Program-made: the position numbers and the translations under genes
Assembly (NCBI RefSeq): GCF_051513965.1
Contig: NZ_CP195847.1
Location: forward strand, 2,604,001-2,668,000
Direction of reading: 5' to 3'
DNA length: 64,000 bases
Origin: Paramicrobacterium sp051513965
GTDB lineage: Bacteria; Actinomycetota; Actinomycetes; Actinomycetales; Microbacteriaceae
The notes under the pieces: model-generated
Database searches by the model: none
Told to the model about the DNA's origin: nothing
Seen by the model: the letters and a program-made list of their open reading frames with translations, nothing else
Shown here: positions 8,629 through 16,187 of the stretch, in pieces
Layout: the number at the start of each line of letters is the position of its first letter
How positions within the stretch are numbered: the first letter of the stretch is position 1

Positions 8629-9309
8629 GTGACGCTCGACCTCGACACGACATCGACCCTTGAAACACGCGTTTTTCGCGGCGCGCTCTTCGACATGGAC
8701 GGAACGCTCATCGACTCCACCCCCGCTGTGATCCGCTCGTGGACCCGCCTGGCGGAAGAACAGGGCGTGCAGGCCGACCTCGGCACGGGCAACCATCACG
8801 GGCGTCCGGCGCGGGAGCTCCTGTCGAGCATCCTGCCCGCTGACAAGGTTGAGCCCGCTCTCGCCCGCGTGACTCAGCTCGAAATCGAGGACACCGACGG
8901 CGTCGTCGCACTGCCCGGAGCTCTCGACCTGCTCGCCTCGCTGCCGCCGCACGCCTGGACGATCGTCACCTCATGCACCCAAGCCCTCGCCGATGTGCGC
9001 ATCGACGCCGCCGGGCTGCCGCGCCCCGATGCACTCGTCACGTTCGATGACGTGGTCGCGGGCAAGCCCGACCCCGAGCCCTTCGAGACCGGCGCCGCGC
9101 GTCTCGGCGTTCACCCGAGCGACTGCGTCGCATTCGAGGATGCCCCAGCGGGACTGACCGCCGCACGGGCAGCGGGCTGCTTCACCATCGCCCTGCCCGG
9201 AACGCACACTCCCGACCAGCTCGACGCGGACCTCGTGCTGACGAGCCTCGACCAGCTGTGCGTGGAGATCCTCGACGAGGGCGGCTTCCGGCTTTCGGTC
9301 GCCGCCTGA
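8629..9309 (+). CDS. HAD family sugar-phosphatase-like hydrolase
   Basis: A 226-residue haloacid-dehalogenase-fold phosphatase. Motif I DMDGT is at 22-26, motif II is the VTSCTQA region, motif III the lysine in VAGKPDPEPF, and motif IV EDAPAGL. The cap insertion and these motifs match the DOG1/GPP-like group that removes phosphate from glycerol-3-phosphate or 2-deoxyglucose-6-phosphate; the true substrate is not known. The start is GTG with GGAG six bases upstream. A strong inverted repeat follows the gene at 9386-9444, between it and the convergent IclR gene. Confidence 0.88.
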   Translation: MTLDLDTTSTLETRVFRGALFDMDGTLIDSTPAVIRSWTRLAEEQGVQADLGTGNHHGRPARELLSSILPADKVEPALARVTQLEIEDTDGVVALPGALDLLASLPPHAWTIVTSCTQALADVRIDAAGLPRPDALVTFDDVVAGKPDPEPFETGAARLGVHPSDCVAFEDAPAGLTAARAAGCFTIALPGTHTPDQLDADLVLTSLDQLCVEILDEGGFRLSVAA

Positions 9310-9385
9310 TCGTGCTCCGCGCCTGACGCGCCGGTCGCCCACGCGCCCCGGTCGCCGCCTGACGCGCCCGGTGACGTACACGAGA

Positions 9386-9444
9386 GAGCGGTCTGCGGTC
9401 ATCAGAGCCCGCCGCGGCAGGCTCTAATGACCGCAGACCGCTCT
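9386..9444. terminator. Long hairpin between convergent genes (repeat family 2, copy 1)
   Basis: Perfect 18-base arms (9386-9403 and 9427-9444) flank an inner part that pairs further (CAGAGCC with GGCTCT). It lies between the HAD gene (plus) and the IclR gene (minus) and could act as a bidirectional terminator, although no T-run follows. The inner part recurs almost unchanged at 47477-47520, so it is also a dispersed repeat. Confidence 0.7.
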
Positions 9445-9539
9445 GTCGCGGAGAGGTGCACCCCGGGCCGCAAAGGATCGAGGCATGGAGGCGCGCTCCA
9501 CGGTGCCGCAGACGCGCGGTCACGGAGCCAGCGGTGCGC

Positions 9540-10271
9540 TCAGCCGAGCTCGCGTGCGATGCGCGCCGCGGTCTGCTGCATGAGAGGAATGCGCGTCTTC
9601 AGCTGCTCGAGGTCCTGCACCATGCGGATCGCCGTGAGCGACAGTGCCCCGACCACACCCGCAGACGTCACGATCGGCACAGCGACGCAGTTCACGAAGT
9701 CCTCGAACTCGCCGTCGTCGGCCGCCCAGCCCTGCTCGGCGATCTGGGCAAGCTCGGCGTCGAGCTCAGCGCGGTTCGTGATCGTCGTGTCGGTGTAGCG
9801 TTTCCAGTCCGTCGTGGCGAGCAGCGCATCTCGCTGCGCCTGGTCGAGATTCGCGAGCACCGCTTTGCCGACGCCGCTGCAGTGCAGCCGCACGGGGGCG
9901 CCCACGCGCGAGTACATTCGCACGCCGCTGGCATCCTCGACCTTGTCGACGTAGATGATCGAGTTCTCCATGAGGGCGCCGAGGTGCACGGTGTTGCCGA
10001 CCGTGCGGTGTAGCCGCCGCAGGTGGTCCGCCGCGACTTCGCGCAGGTCGATGCTCTCGAGCGACGTCTGCGCGAGTGCGACCAGGTGGAAGCCGAGCGA
10101 GTACGTGCCGTCGCGCCGCCGCCGCGCATAGCCGACCTCTTCGAGCGCCTGCAGCTCACGGAACATCGTCGACCGGTGCAGCTCGAACTCTTCGGCCAGC
10201 TGCACCACGGTCTTCGGCTGCTCCGCGATCGAGTCGATGATGCGCGCGGCACGCTTCACACTCTGCGACAT
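9540..10271 (-). CDS. IclR family transcriptional regulator
   Basis: A 243-residue regulator: an N-terminal winged helix-turn-helix (about 5-65, VVQLAEEFELHRSTMFRELQ) and a C-terminal IclR effector domain (about 80-240). It lies downstream of the D-aminoacylase-like and PLP-enzyme genes on the same strand and probably controls that locus and the divergent kinase/aldolase genes. Candidate operators with TGTGCA half-sites sit between the two divergent units (13301-13317 and 13385-13401). The effector is unknown; family members often bind pathway intermediates such as 2-keto-3-deoxygluconate. Confidence 0.92.
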   Translation of the reverse strand: MSQSVKRAARIIDSIAEQPKTVVQLAEEFELHRSTMFRELQALEEVGYARRRRDGTYSLGFHLVALAQTSLESIDLREVAADHLRRLHRTVGNTVHLGALMENSIIYVDKVEDASGVRMYSRVGAPVRLHCSGVGKAVLANLDQAQRDALLATTDWKRYTDTTITNRAELDAELAQIAEQGWAADDGEFEDFVNCVAVPIVTSAGVVGALSLTAIRMVQDLEQLKTRIPLMQQTAARIARELG

Positions 10272-10391
10272 GGCGGCTCCTCAGGTGGTGTCGTGGTTTG
10301 ACGTGGGTCATGGCGACGCGCGGGCGCAGAACGCTGATCCGCTCCACACCGCACGTGCGCTCGAAGACTGGGCACAGGATGCTGCATGACT

Positions 10392-11957
10392 CTACCGCTC
10401 GTCGGCGTGACGCAGACCGCGCCCCGGCGTCGCCTGCTGAAGTTCGCCGCCCGCGAGCACCGGAACGCCGGCGACCAGCACGTCGTCGATTCCGATCGCT
10501 TCGCCGAGCGGAGCGTCGTACGTGGCCGTGTCCGCGACCTTCTCGGGGTCCACCACGATGAGGTCCGCGACCCAGCCCGGCGCGATGCGGCCACGGCGGC
10601 CGAGCCCGAAGCGCTCCGCCGGCCCGGAGGAGAGATGCTTCACGGCATCCGACCACGACCACGTGCCGGTCTCGCGCACGTATTCCCGCAGGTACCGGGC
10701 GAACGTGCCGCGAGCCCGCGGGTGTGGGTGGCCCCCGATGAAGATTCCGTCGGAGCCGCCCATGTGCGCGGGGTGCGCGAAGATCTGCGCGAGCTCCGAG
10801 ACCGGGCGGTCGTAGCGCACGGCCATGACCGCGTTGACCTGAAGAGCGGATGCCGCGAGCACGTCGAGCGAGAAGTCGATGGCGTCCACGCCGGCTCGCT
10901 CTGCGGCATCCTTCACCGTCAGTCCGTGCGCCCACGCGTACTCGTCCGCGGCGATGTGCGCGAGCGTGATCATGCTCGGCCACTCCGGTCCGAGACTCGC
11001 CTTTCGGTCGACCTCGGGGAACCAGTCGCGCCGAAGACGCTCGCGCTCGGCAGCATCCGTGATGGTGTGGACGACATCGACGACCGGCTGCGCCGAGAGC
11101 TCGGGTGGCAGCAGCGGCATTGCCAGGAGCGTGCAGCCGCGCGTGTATGGGTAGGCGTCGAACGTCGCGTCGACACCGCGCTCGGCGAGAGCGTCGAGCT
11201 GGCCGAGCACGATGTGCGCCTCGGCGTGAAAGTGCGAGACATGCACGCGGATGCCGGCAGAGCGGGCGATCTGCGTGATCTCGTCGATCCCCTCCGCCGA
11301 GCTCGCCTCGTACCCGCCGCGCATGTGGCTGACGTAGACCCCGCCGGACGCGGCGACCGGTTCGCAGAGCGCCGCGATCTCGTCCGCGGTGGCGAAGATG
11401 CCGGGAACGTAGTCGAGCCCGGTCGACAGGCCGACAGCCCCGTCGCGCATCCCCTGTGCGACGAGCTCGGCCATCGCCGCGCGCTCGTGCTCGGTCGCGG
11501 GGGACGTCGCGCGCCCGCAGACCTCCCAGCGCACGGTTCCGGCGGGCACGAGGTACGCCGCGTTGAGGCGCGAGGTGCCGTCAGCGTTGGCGAGGAACTC
11601 GGCGACGCCTCCCCCGGAGTAGGTGGGGTGCGGCCCATTGATGGCGGCGAAGTACTCGCTGCCGTAGGCGCCGTCGCCGGGGGCGTATGAGACGCCGTCC
11701 TGCCCCGCGATGATGCTCGTCACCCCCTGCCGGAGCTGCGCGCGCTGAACGTCATCATCGGTCAGGAGCCCGTCGACGTGCGAGTGCGCGTCGATGATGC
11801 CGGGCAGCACGTAGCGCCCGGTGCAGTCGATCACGCGGTCGTCCGGCCGAGCGGCATCCTCAGCGATCTCGACGATCGTCTCGCCCTCGATGACGACGTC
11901 GGCGCGGCGCTGCCCGTCGGCGTCGATGATGGTTCCGCCCTGAAGGATGGTGCGCAC
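10392..11957 (-). CDS. D-aminoacylase / N-acyl-D-amino-acid deacylase family amidohydrolase
   Basis: A 521-residue metal-dependent amidohydrolase. The metal site starts with DAHSHVDG near residue 60; GLSTGLDYVPG and the late GHPHPRARGTF and GLGRRGRIAPGWVADLIV segments are typical of N-acyl-D-amino-acid deacylases. It would remove an acyl group from an N-acylated D-amino acid or amino-sugar acid in the cytoplasm. The GTG start at 11955-11957 has AAGGAG five bases upstream; the open frame above it (to 12119) overlaps the PLP-enzyme gene and is not used. It follows that PLP-enzyme gene by 28 bases and precedes the IclR gene. The neighbours suggest its product feeds the dehydratase-like enzyme. 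Confidence 0.88.
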   Translation of the reverse strand: MRTILQGGTIIDADGQRRADVVIEGETIVEIAEDAARPDDRVIDCTGRYVLPGIIDAHSHVDGLLTDDDVQRAQLRQGVTSIIAGQDGVSYAPGDGAYGSEYFAAINGPHPTYSGGGVAEFLANADGTSRLNAAYLVPAGTVRWEVCGRATSPATEHERAAMAELVAQGMRDGAVGLSTGLDYVPGIFATADEIAALCEPVAASGGVYVSHMRGGYEASSAEGIDEITQIARSAGIRVHVSHFHAEAHIVLGQLDALAERGVDATFDAYPYTRGCTLLAMPLLPPELSAQPVVDVVHTITDAAERERLRRDWFPEVDRKASLGPEWPSMITLAHIAADEYAWAHGLTVKDAAERAGVDAIDFSLDVLAASALQVNAVMAVRYDRPVSELAQIFAHPAHMGGSDGIFIGGHPHPRARGTFARYLREYVRETGTWSWSDAVKHLSSGPAERFGLGRRGRIAPGWVADLIVVDPEKVADTATYDAPLGEAIGIDDVLVAGVPVLAGGELQQATPGRGLRHADER

Positions 11958-11985
11958 AGGTGCTCCTTGCTCCGGTTGGTGTTGA

Positions 11986-13260
11986 TCAGAAGAACGTGCG
12001 CACGAGGTCGACCACGCGGTCGGAGTCGCGCGAGGCGACGACCGGCAGGAAGTGCCACTTGTCGAACGCCGTGCAGGGGTGCGAGAGTCCGAGGGCAACG
12101 ACGTCGCCGATCGCGGCATCCTGCTCGCTCAGCGTGAGGTAGCTGTGCTGATCGTTCATCGCGCTGATCTCCGCTCCGGCGAGGTCACGCCAGTCGGCAC
12201 CGAGATCGTCGGCGATGCGGCGCGGAATCGGCAGGCCCTCATCGAACGGAAAGTCGCGCTTGCCACCGTCGATGAGCGCGAGCCCGCGCTCGGGGTGCGA
12301 GAGCACGCGCGCGATGCCCAGCATGGCGGAGCGCAGCGGGTTCGCCACGTCGTGGCCCGCTTCATCGAGGGGCGAGATGCCGCGGTAGAAGCCGTCGTCG
12401 TGGGTGATGTACGCGCCGGAGCGCAGCGTCCAGTGCACGCGCTCGTCATCCATCGCCCCGGCGTAGACGTCGGCCACGATGTCGAAGTAGGCGCTGCCAC
12501 CCGCCGTCACGTAGATGTCACCCTCGTCGTACAGGTCGCCGAGCGCGCGGTGCAGTTCGACCTGCCGTTCGAGGTAGGTGCGAACAGCGTCGACGGATGC
12601 CGCAGAGCGGTCGTGCCCGAGGCTGCCCTCGTAGCCGCTGACGCCAGCAAGGCGAACCACATCGGATGCCGCGACGCGACGCGCGATCTCGACGGCGCCC
12701 TCGATGGTGCGCGCCCCCGTGCGCCCGCCGTCCTGCCCGAGCTCGACGCACACGTCGATCTTCCGCGGCAGCGCGACGCCGTCCAGCCCGCGCTCCATCG
12801 CCTCGACCGTCTCGACCGAGTCGACCCAGCACACGAAGCGGAACTCTGCGTCGCCGAGCTGCTCCACGAGGTAGCGCAGCGACCGAGCATCCACCGCTGA
12901 GTTCGCGAGCATGATCGAGTTGAGCCCGAACGTGCGAGCGGTGCGCACCTGGCCCATGGTCGCAAGGGTGATGCCGGTGCAGCCGACGTCGAGCTGACGC
13001 TGCCACAGAGCGGGAGCCATGGTCGTCTTGCCGTGCGGCATCAGCTCGAGACCGCGGCTCGACGTCCACTCGCGCATGACCTCGAGGTTGCTGCGCATCG
13101 CGTCGTCGTCGAGGGCGACCAGCGGAGTCCAGAACTCGCCGAGTCGCGGGTCGGAGTCGAGGAACTCTCGCACGGTGAGCCCCGCGGCGCGGTCAGGAAG
13201 GCCCTTGTGTCGCGCGGTGAGGCGTTCGTCGGCCAGGTCGTCCAGTTTCAGTGTCGTCAT
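11986..13260 (-). CDS. PLP-dependent D-serine dehydratase-like / D-threonine aldolase-like enzyme
   Basis: A 424-residue fold-type III (alanine racemase-like) PLP enzyme. The Schiff-base lysine is in MPHGKTTMAPALW (about residue 75), and the C-terminal metal motif His-Pro-Cys (LSHPCTAFDKW) matches the zinc site of eukaryotic-type D-serine dehydratase. It should eliminate water and ammonia, or cleave, a 3-hydroxy-D-amino acid; D-serine, D-threonine and amino-sugar acids such as D-glucosaminate are possible. The ATG at 13258-13260 gives MTTLKLDDL, a normal start; the longer frame runs into the regulatory region. It is the first gene of the minus-strand unit, divergent from the KDG kinase gene. 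Confidence 0.88.
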   Translation of the reverse strand: MTTLKLDDLADERLTARHKGLPDRAAGLTVREFLDSDPRLGEFWTPLVALDDDAMRSNLEVMREWTSSRGLELMPHGKTTMAPALWQRQLDVGCTGITLATMGQVRTARTFGLNSIMLANSAVDARSLRYLVEQLGDAEFRFVCWVDSVETVEAMERGLDGVALPRKIDVCVELGQDGGRTGARTIEGAVEIARRVAASDVVRLAGVSGYEGSLGHDRSAASVDAVRTYLERQVELHRALGDLYDEGDIYVTAGGSAYFDIVADVYAGAMDDERVHWTLRSGAYITHDDGFYRGISPLDEAGHDVANPLRSAMLGIARVLSHPERGLALIDGGKRDFPFDEGLPIPRRIADDLGADWRDLAGAEISAMNDQHSYLTLSEQDAAIGDVVALGLSHPCTAFDKWHFLPVVASRDSDRVVDLVRTFF

Positions 13261-13300
13261 GAATCCCACTCGGCGGTCAGCGATTACGGACAGCAGTGGC

Positions 13301-13401
13301 TGTGCATTTTGTGCACATGCCGTTGCGACTTCAGTCAACGCTACGCTCGCAGTACCGCTGACGCAAGACAACGAAGACGCGCAGTGTGCATTTAGTGCAA
13401 C
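13301..13401. promoter_or_regulatory. Pair of operator-like inverted repeats in the divergent control region
   Basis: Two sites share the layout TGTGCA, five bases, TGCA: TGTGCA-N5-TGCACA at 13301-13317 and TGTGCA-N5-TGCAAC at 13385-13401, 84 bases apart. They lie between the divergent PLP-enzyme and KDG kinase genes and are good candidates for IclR binding. A further AGTGCA half-site lies at about 13426-13431. Confidence 0.55.
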
Positions 13402-13441
13402 TGTCTTTGCGAGTGTCGCACATGGAGTGCATTATGGAGGC

Positions 13442-14341
13442 ATGACCGCAGAGGACGCCCCGCGCTTGATCACCATCGGCGAGACCATGGTGCTCGTCAC
13501 TCCGGCGACGCCCGATCCGCTTGCGACCGCCGTCGACTTCAGGCTCGACGCCGGCGGAGCAGAGTCGAACCTCGCGTCGCATCTCGCGCACCTCGGCATC
13601 CGGTCAGCCTGGGTGAGCGCCCTCGGCGACGACGCACTCGGCGAGCGGCTGCGCGCCACGATCGCGCGACGAGGCGTCGACACTCGATGGATCACAACGG
13701 ATGCCGATGCGCCGACGGGCGTCTACTTCAAAGACCCGGGCAACGGCGTTCTGTACTACCGCGCCGGATCCGCCGCCTCCCGCATGGGGCCGGCATCGGT
13801 GATCGACGTTCCGCTCGAATCCGCCGAGATCGTGCACCTCTCCGGCATCACCCCAGCGCTCTCCTCGAGCTGCGCGGCACTCGTCGACAACGTGATCGAC
13901 CGCGTCGCCGAAGGCACGGGCCTGCTGAGCTTCGACGTCAACCACCGTGCTTCGCTCTGGCAGCAGGGCATCGCGGCCCCCGTGCTGCGCTCGCTCGCGC
14001 GCCGCGCCGACATCGTGTTCGTCGGGCTCGACGAGGCCGAGACCCTGTGGGGCTGCGACACCCCTGAGGCGGTGCGCGACCTGCTGCCCGAGCCAGGGCG
14101 CGTCGTCGTGAAGGACAGCGACGTGGGCGCCACCGAGTTCCACGGCGACGAGAAGACGTTCGTCCCGGCGAACCCCACCGAGGTGGTCGAGGCTGTCGGG
14201 GCCGGAGACGCGTTCGCCGCCGGCTACCTCGCCTCCGAGCTCGCCGGCGGAGAGGCATCCGAGCGACTGGCCGCAGGCCACCACCGAGCTTGCCTCGTGC
14301 TGCGCTCGACCACCGACTTCATCGACGAGACGCCCGTCTGA
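13442..14341 (+). CDS. kdgK: PfkB family sugar kinase, probably 2-keto-3-deoxygluconate kinase
   Basis: A 299-residue ribokinase-fold kinase. The N-terminal LITIGETMVLVTP and GGAESNLASHLAHLG are typical of KDG kinases, and the C-terminal AVGAGDAFAAGY holds the catalytic aspartate and anion hole. It should phosphorylate 2-keto-3-deoxygluconate, or a similar sugar acid, to the 6-phosphate that the next gene product splits. GGAGG lies only one base before the ATG, so initiation may really be leaderless or from a slightly later codon. It is followed by the aldolase gene after 24 bases and is divergent from the PLP-enzyme gene. Confidence 0.88.
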   Translation: MTAEDAPRLITIGETMVLVTPATPDPLATAVDFRLDAGGAESNLASHLAHLGIRSAWVSALGDDALGERLRATIARRGVDTRWITTDADAPTGVYFKDPGNGVLYYRAGSAASRMGPASVIDVPLESAEIVHLSGITPALSSSCAALVDNVIDRVAEGTGLLSFDVNHRASLWQQGIAAPVLRSLARRADIVFVGLDEAETLWGCDTPEAVRDLLPEPGRVVVKDSDVGATEFHGDEKTFVPANPTEVVEAVGAGDAFAAGYLASELAGGEASERLAAGHHRACLVLRSTTDFIDETPV

Positions 14342-14365
14342 CCGACACGATAAAAAGGACACCTC

Positions 14366-14971
14366 ATGGCAGACAACGCACACTTCGACGACCTCTTCGC
14401 GGATGCTCCACTCATGGCGATCATGCGCGGAATGGGCGTAGAACGCAGCCTCTCCGTGGCAACGGCCGCGTGGGACCTCGGCATCGACGTGGTGGAGCTT
14501 CCCATCCAGTCGGCGGATGACATCGAGGCGCTCCGCGTCGTCTCCGAAGCCGGTCGCGAGCGCGGCAAGAGCGTGGGCGCCGGCACCGTCGTGTCGGTCG
14601 AGCACGTTGCGCAGGCCGCCGCAGCGGGAGCCCAGTTCACGGTGAGTCCTGGCTTCGATCCCGAGGTCGTGCGGGCCTCGGTCGATGCGGGATTGCCGCC
14701 GCTGCCGGGCGTCGCCTCCCCGAGCGAGGTGCAGCTCGCCATGAAGGAGGGCCTGACCTGGCTCAAGGCCTTCCCCGCATCACTGCTGGGCACAAAGTGG
14801 TTCGGCGCGATGCGCGGGCCCTTCCCCAGCGCGAAGTTCGTGGCGACAGGGGGAATGGATGCCGGAAACGCGGGCGACTTCCTCGATGCCGGCGTCCGCG
14901 TCGTCGCGGTGGGTTCGGCCCTCGAAGACGAGACTCAGCTGCCGCGCCTCGCCGAGCTGCTGAAGCGCTGA
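14366..14971 (+). CDS. eda: KDPG/KHG aldolase
   Basis: A 201-residue class I aldolase of the Eda family. Glu44 in VVELPIQ and the Schiff-base Lys134 in TWLKAFPAS align with the catalytic residues of the family. GAGTVVSVEHV and SPGFDPEVV are other hallmark segments. It cleaves 2-keto-3-deoxy-6-phosphogluconate to pyruvate and glyceraldehyde-3-phosphate, or 4-hydroxy-2-oxoglutarate to pyruvate and glyoxylate. AAAGGA lies seven bases before the ATG. The stop overlaps the rhodanese start by one base (TGATG). Together with the kinase upstream it forms the lower Entner-Doudoroff-type step. Confidence 0.93.
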   Translation: MADNAHFDDLFADAPLMAIMRGMGVERSLSVATAAWDLGIDVVELPIQSADDIEALRVVSEAGRERGKSVGAGTVVSVEHVAQAAAAGAQFTVSPGFDPEVVRASVDAGLPPLPGVASPSEVQLAMKEGLTWLKAFPASLLGTKWFGAMRGPFPSAKFVATGGMDAGNAGDFLDAGVRVVAVGSALEDETQLPRLAELLKR

Positions 14972-15420
14972 TGGAGCGCGCAGACGCGCACGGGGCGCTG
15001 TCTGACAGCATCCGTGCCCGCCTTGCCCATGTGGAGGCACGGCTCGCGTTCGAGATCGACATCGTCGCGGCGCGGGAGGCTCAAGCTGGTGGCGCGGTGA
15101 TCGTTGACACCCGCAAGCAGCTCTCGTGGGACCACGGGCATGTCACGGGTGCCGTTCACCTGCCATCGACGCGGTTGGATGCCGATCTCGATGAGCTGCG
15201 CGATCGACCGCTGATCGTGTATGGCTGGGGCCCCGGCTGCAACGGCGAGACGCACACCGCGCGCGTGCTGCTCGAGCGCGGGTTCGACGTGCGCGAGATG
15301 ATTGGCGGCTACGAGTACTGGGTGCGCAACGGCTTCCCCGTCGAGGGGCTGCGGGGCGGCACGGTCGTCGATCTGACGCAGGAGCCCGACCCGCTCGTCA
15401 CCGCCGAGCACACAGAGTAG
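14971..15420 (+). CDS. Rhodanese-like domain protein
   Basis: A 149-residue single rhodanese domain. IVDTRKQLSWDHGHVTGAVHLP is the N-terminal CH2-A motif and YGWGPGCNGETHTA holds the candidate active cysteine. The loop is longer than the classical six-residue CxxxxR loop, so sulfurtransferase activity is uncertain. It is coupled to the aldolase gene by a one-base overlap. The TAG stop (15418-15420) lies inside the left arm of hairpin repeat A, so the repeat's insertion may have supplied the present stop and shaped the C-terminus. Confidence 0.82.
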   Translation: MERADAHGALSDSIRARLAHVEARLAFEIDIVAAREAQAGGAVIVDTRKQLSWDHGHVTGAVHLPSTRLDADLDELRDRPLIVYGWGPGCNGETHTARVLLERGFDVREMIGGYEYWVRNGFPVEGLRGGTVVDLTQEPDPLVTAEHTE

Positions 15421-15483
15421 GAGATGCGTCACCGGGGAGGACGAAAACGCTCAGAACGTCCTACTTCGTGACGCATCTCCTAC
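15417..15483. repeat. Hairpin repeat family 1, copy A
   Basis: Perfect 16-base arms (15417-15432 and 15468-15483, GTAGGAGATGCGTCAC and its complement) enclose a smaller inner stem (GGACG with CGTCC). The 13 bases TACCTGATGCACG across and after the right arm recur exactly in copy B. The left arm overlaps the rhodanese stop codon. It may act as a terminator and looks like a REP/MITE-type element. Confidence 0.85.
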
Positions 15484-15539
15484 CTGATGCACGTACGACC
15501 TTCACAGCCACCAGGGCCAAGCGCGGGTAGCCTTGGCGA

Positions 15540-16022
15540 ATGAGTCGCGTCATCTTCATGTGCGGCCCCGCCGGGTCGGGCAAGTCCCGGTTCGCCAGCC
15601 TGCTCGCCGAGCGCGGCTTCACTGTGCTCTCCATCGACGTCGAGGCTTGGCAGCGGGGTTTTCGGCACATGCCGATTCCCGATGCGGCAGCCGAGAGCAT
15701 CCGTGATGTGCTGCGAAAGCGGCTGCTCGAGATCGTGGATGCCGGAGGCGATGTCGTTCTTGACTTCGCATTCTGGTCGCGGCGCATGCGCGACGAGTGG
15801 CGTGCTGTGCTGGCGCCGGGAGTGACTCCCGAACTTGTCTATGTGCGGGTCGACCGCGAGACCGCGTGCGCTCGCGCGACTCAGCGGAAGCCGGGGCCCG
15901 ACAGCTTCGTGCTCTCGCGTGAGATCGCGGAGCAGTACTTCGACGGATTCGAACCGCCGCAGCCGGACGAACATGCTCTCACGGTCGACGGCACTGGGCC
16001 CTTCAGCGCCGATCTCCTGTGA
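15540..16022 (+). CDS. Small P-loop kinase/ATPase (AAA_33-like)
   Basis: A 160-residue nucleotide-binding protein. Walker A GPAGSGKS is at residues 9-16, a hydrophobic strand and Asp (VVLDFAFWSRRMRDEWR) follows near 77-93, and a lid with RVDRETACARATQRK comes after. This architecture matches small AAA_33/zeta-toxin-like phosphotransferases; the substrate is unknown. There is no Shine-Dalgarno site. Instead TAGCCT (15528-15533) ends six bases before the ATG, so the transcript is probably leaderless. The gene sits alone between two nearly identical hairpin repeats (15417-15483 and 16080-16149), as if it were a cassette. Confidence 0.8.
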   Translation: MSRVIFMCGPAGSGKSRFASLLAERGFTVLSIDVEAWQRGFRHMPIPDAAAESIRDVLRKRLLEIVDAGGDVVLDFAFWSRRMRDEWRAVLAPGVTPELVYVRVDRETACARATQRKPGPDSFVLSREIAEQYFDGFEPPQPDEHALTVDGTGPFSADLL

Positions 16023-16079
16023 GCACCAGACCCATCACGTTCCCCGACGGCATCCATCGTTGACACCGGAGTGCACAAA

Positions 16080-16149
16080 GTAGGAGATGCGTCACAGGGG
16101 GGGAGGACGAAACCGCTCAGAACGTCCTTCTTCGTGACGCATCTCCTAC
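16080..16149. repeat. Hairpin repeat family 1, copy B
   Basis: The 16-base arms (16080-16095 and 16134-16149) are identical to copy A, with an inner stem GGACG/CGTCC and the same downstream TGATGCACG. The loop differs by a few bases and by a run of extra G. It lies between the P-loop kinase gene and the DarT-like gene (convergent) and may also terminate both. Confidence 0.85.
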
Positions 16150-16187
16150 CTGATGCACGGTCTGCGTTTCACATGGAGAAAAGCAGC

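Noticed and set aside
11958..12119. N-terminal extension of the D-aminoacylase-like gene
   Set aside because: The extra residues overlap the PLP-enzyme gene in another frame, and a good ribosome-binding site precedes GTG 11957.
14797..15420. Extended rhodanese frame starting inside the aldolase gene
   Set aside because: The first 58 codons overlap the aldolase active-site region out of frame; the TGATG junction at 14971 gives the natural start.
15417..16149. CRISPR array
   Set aside because: Only two long palindromic copies 660 bases apart with a gene between them; no short regular repeats, spacers or cas genes.
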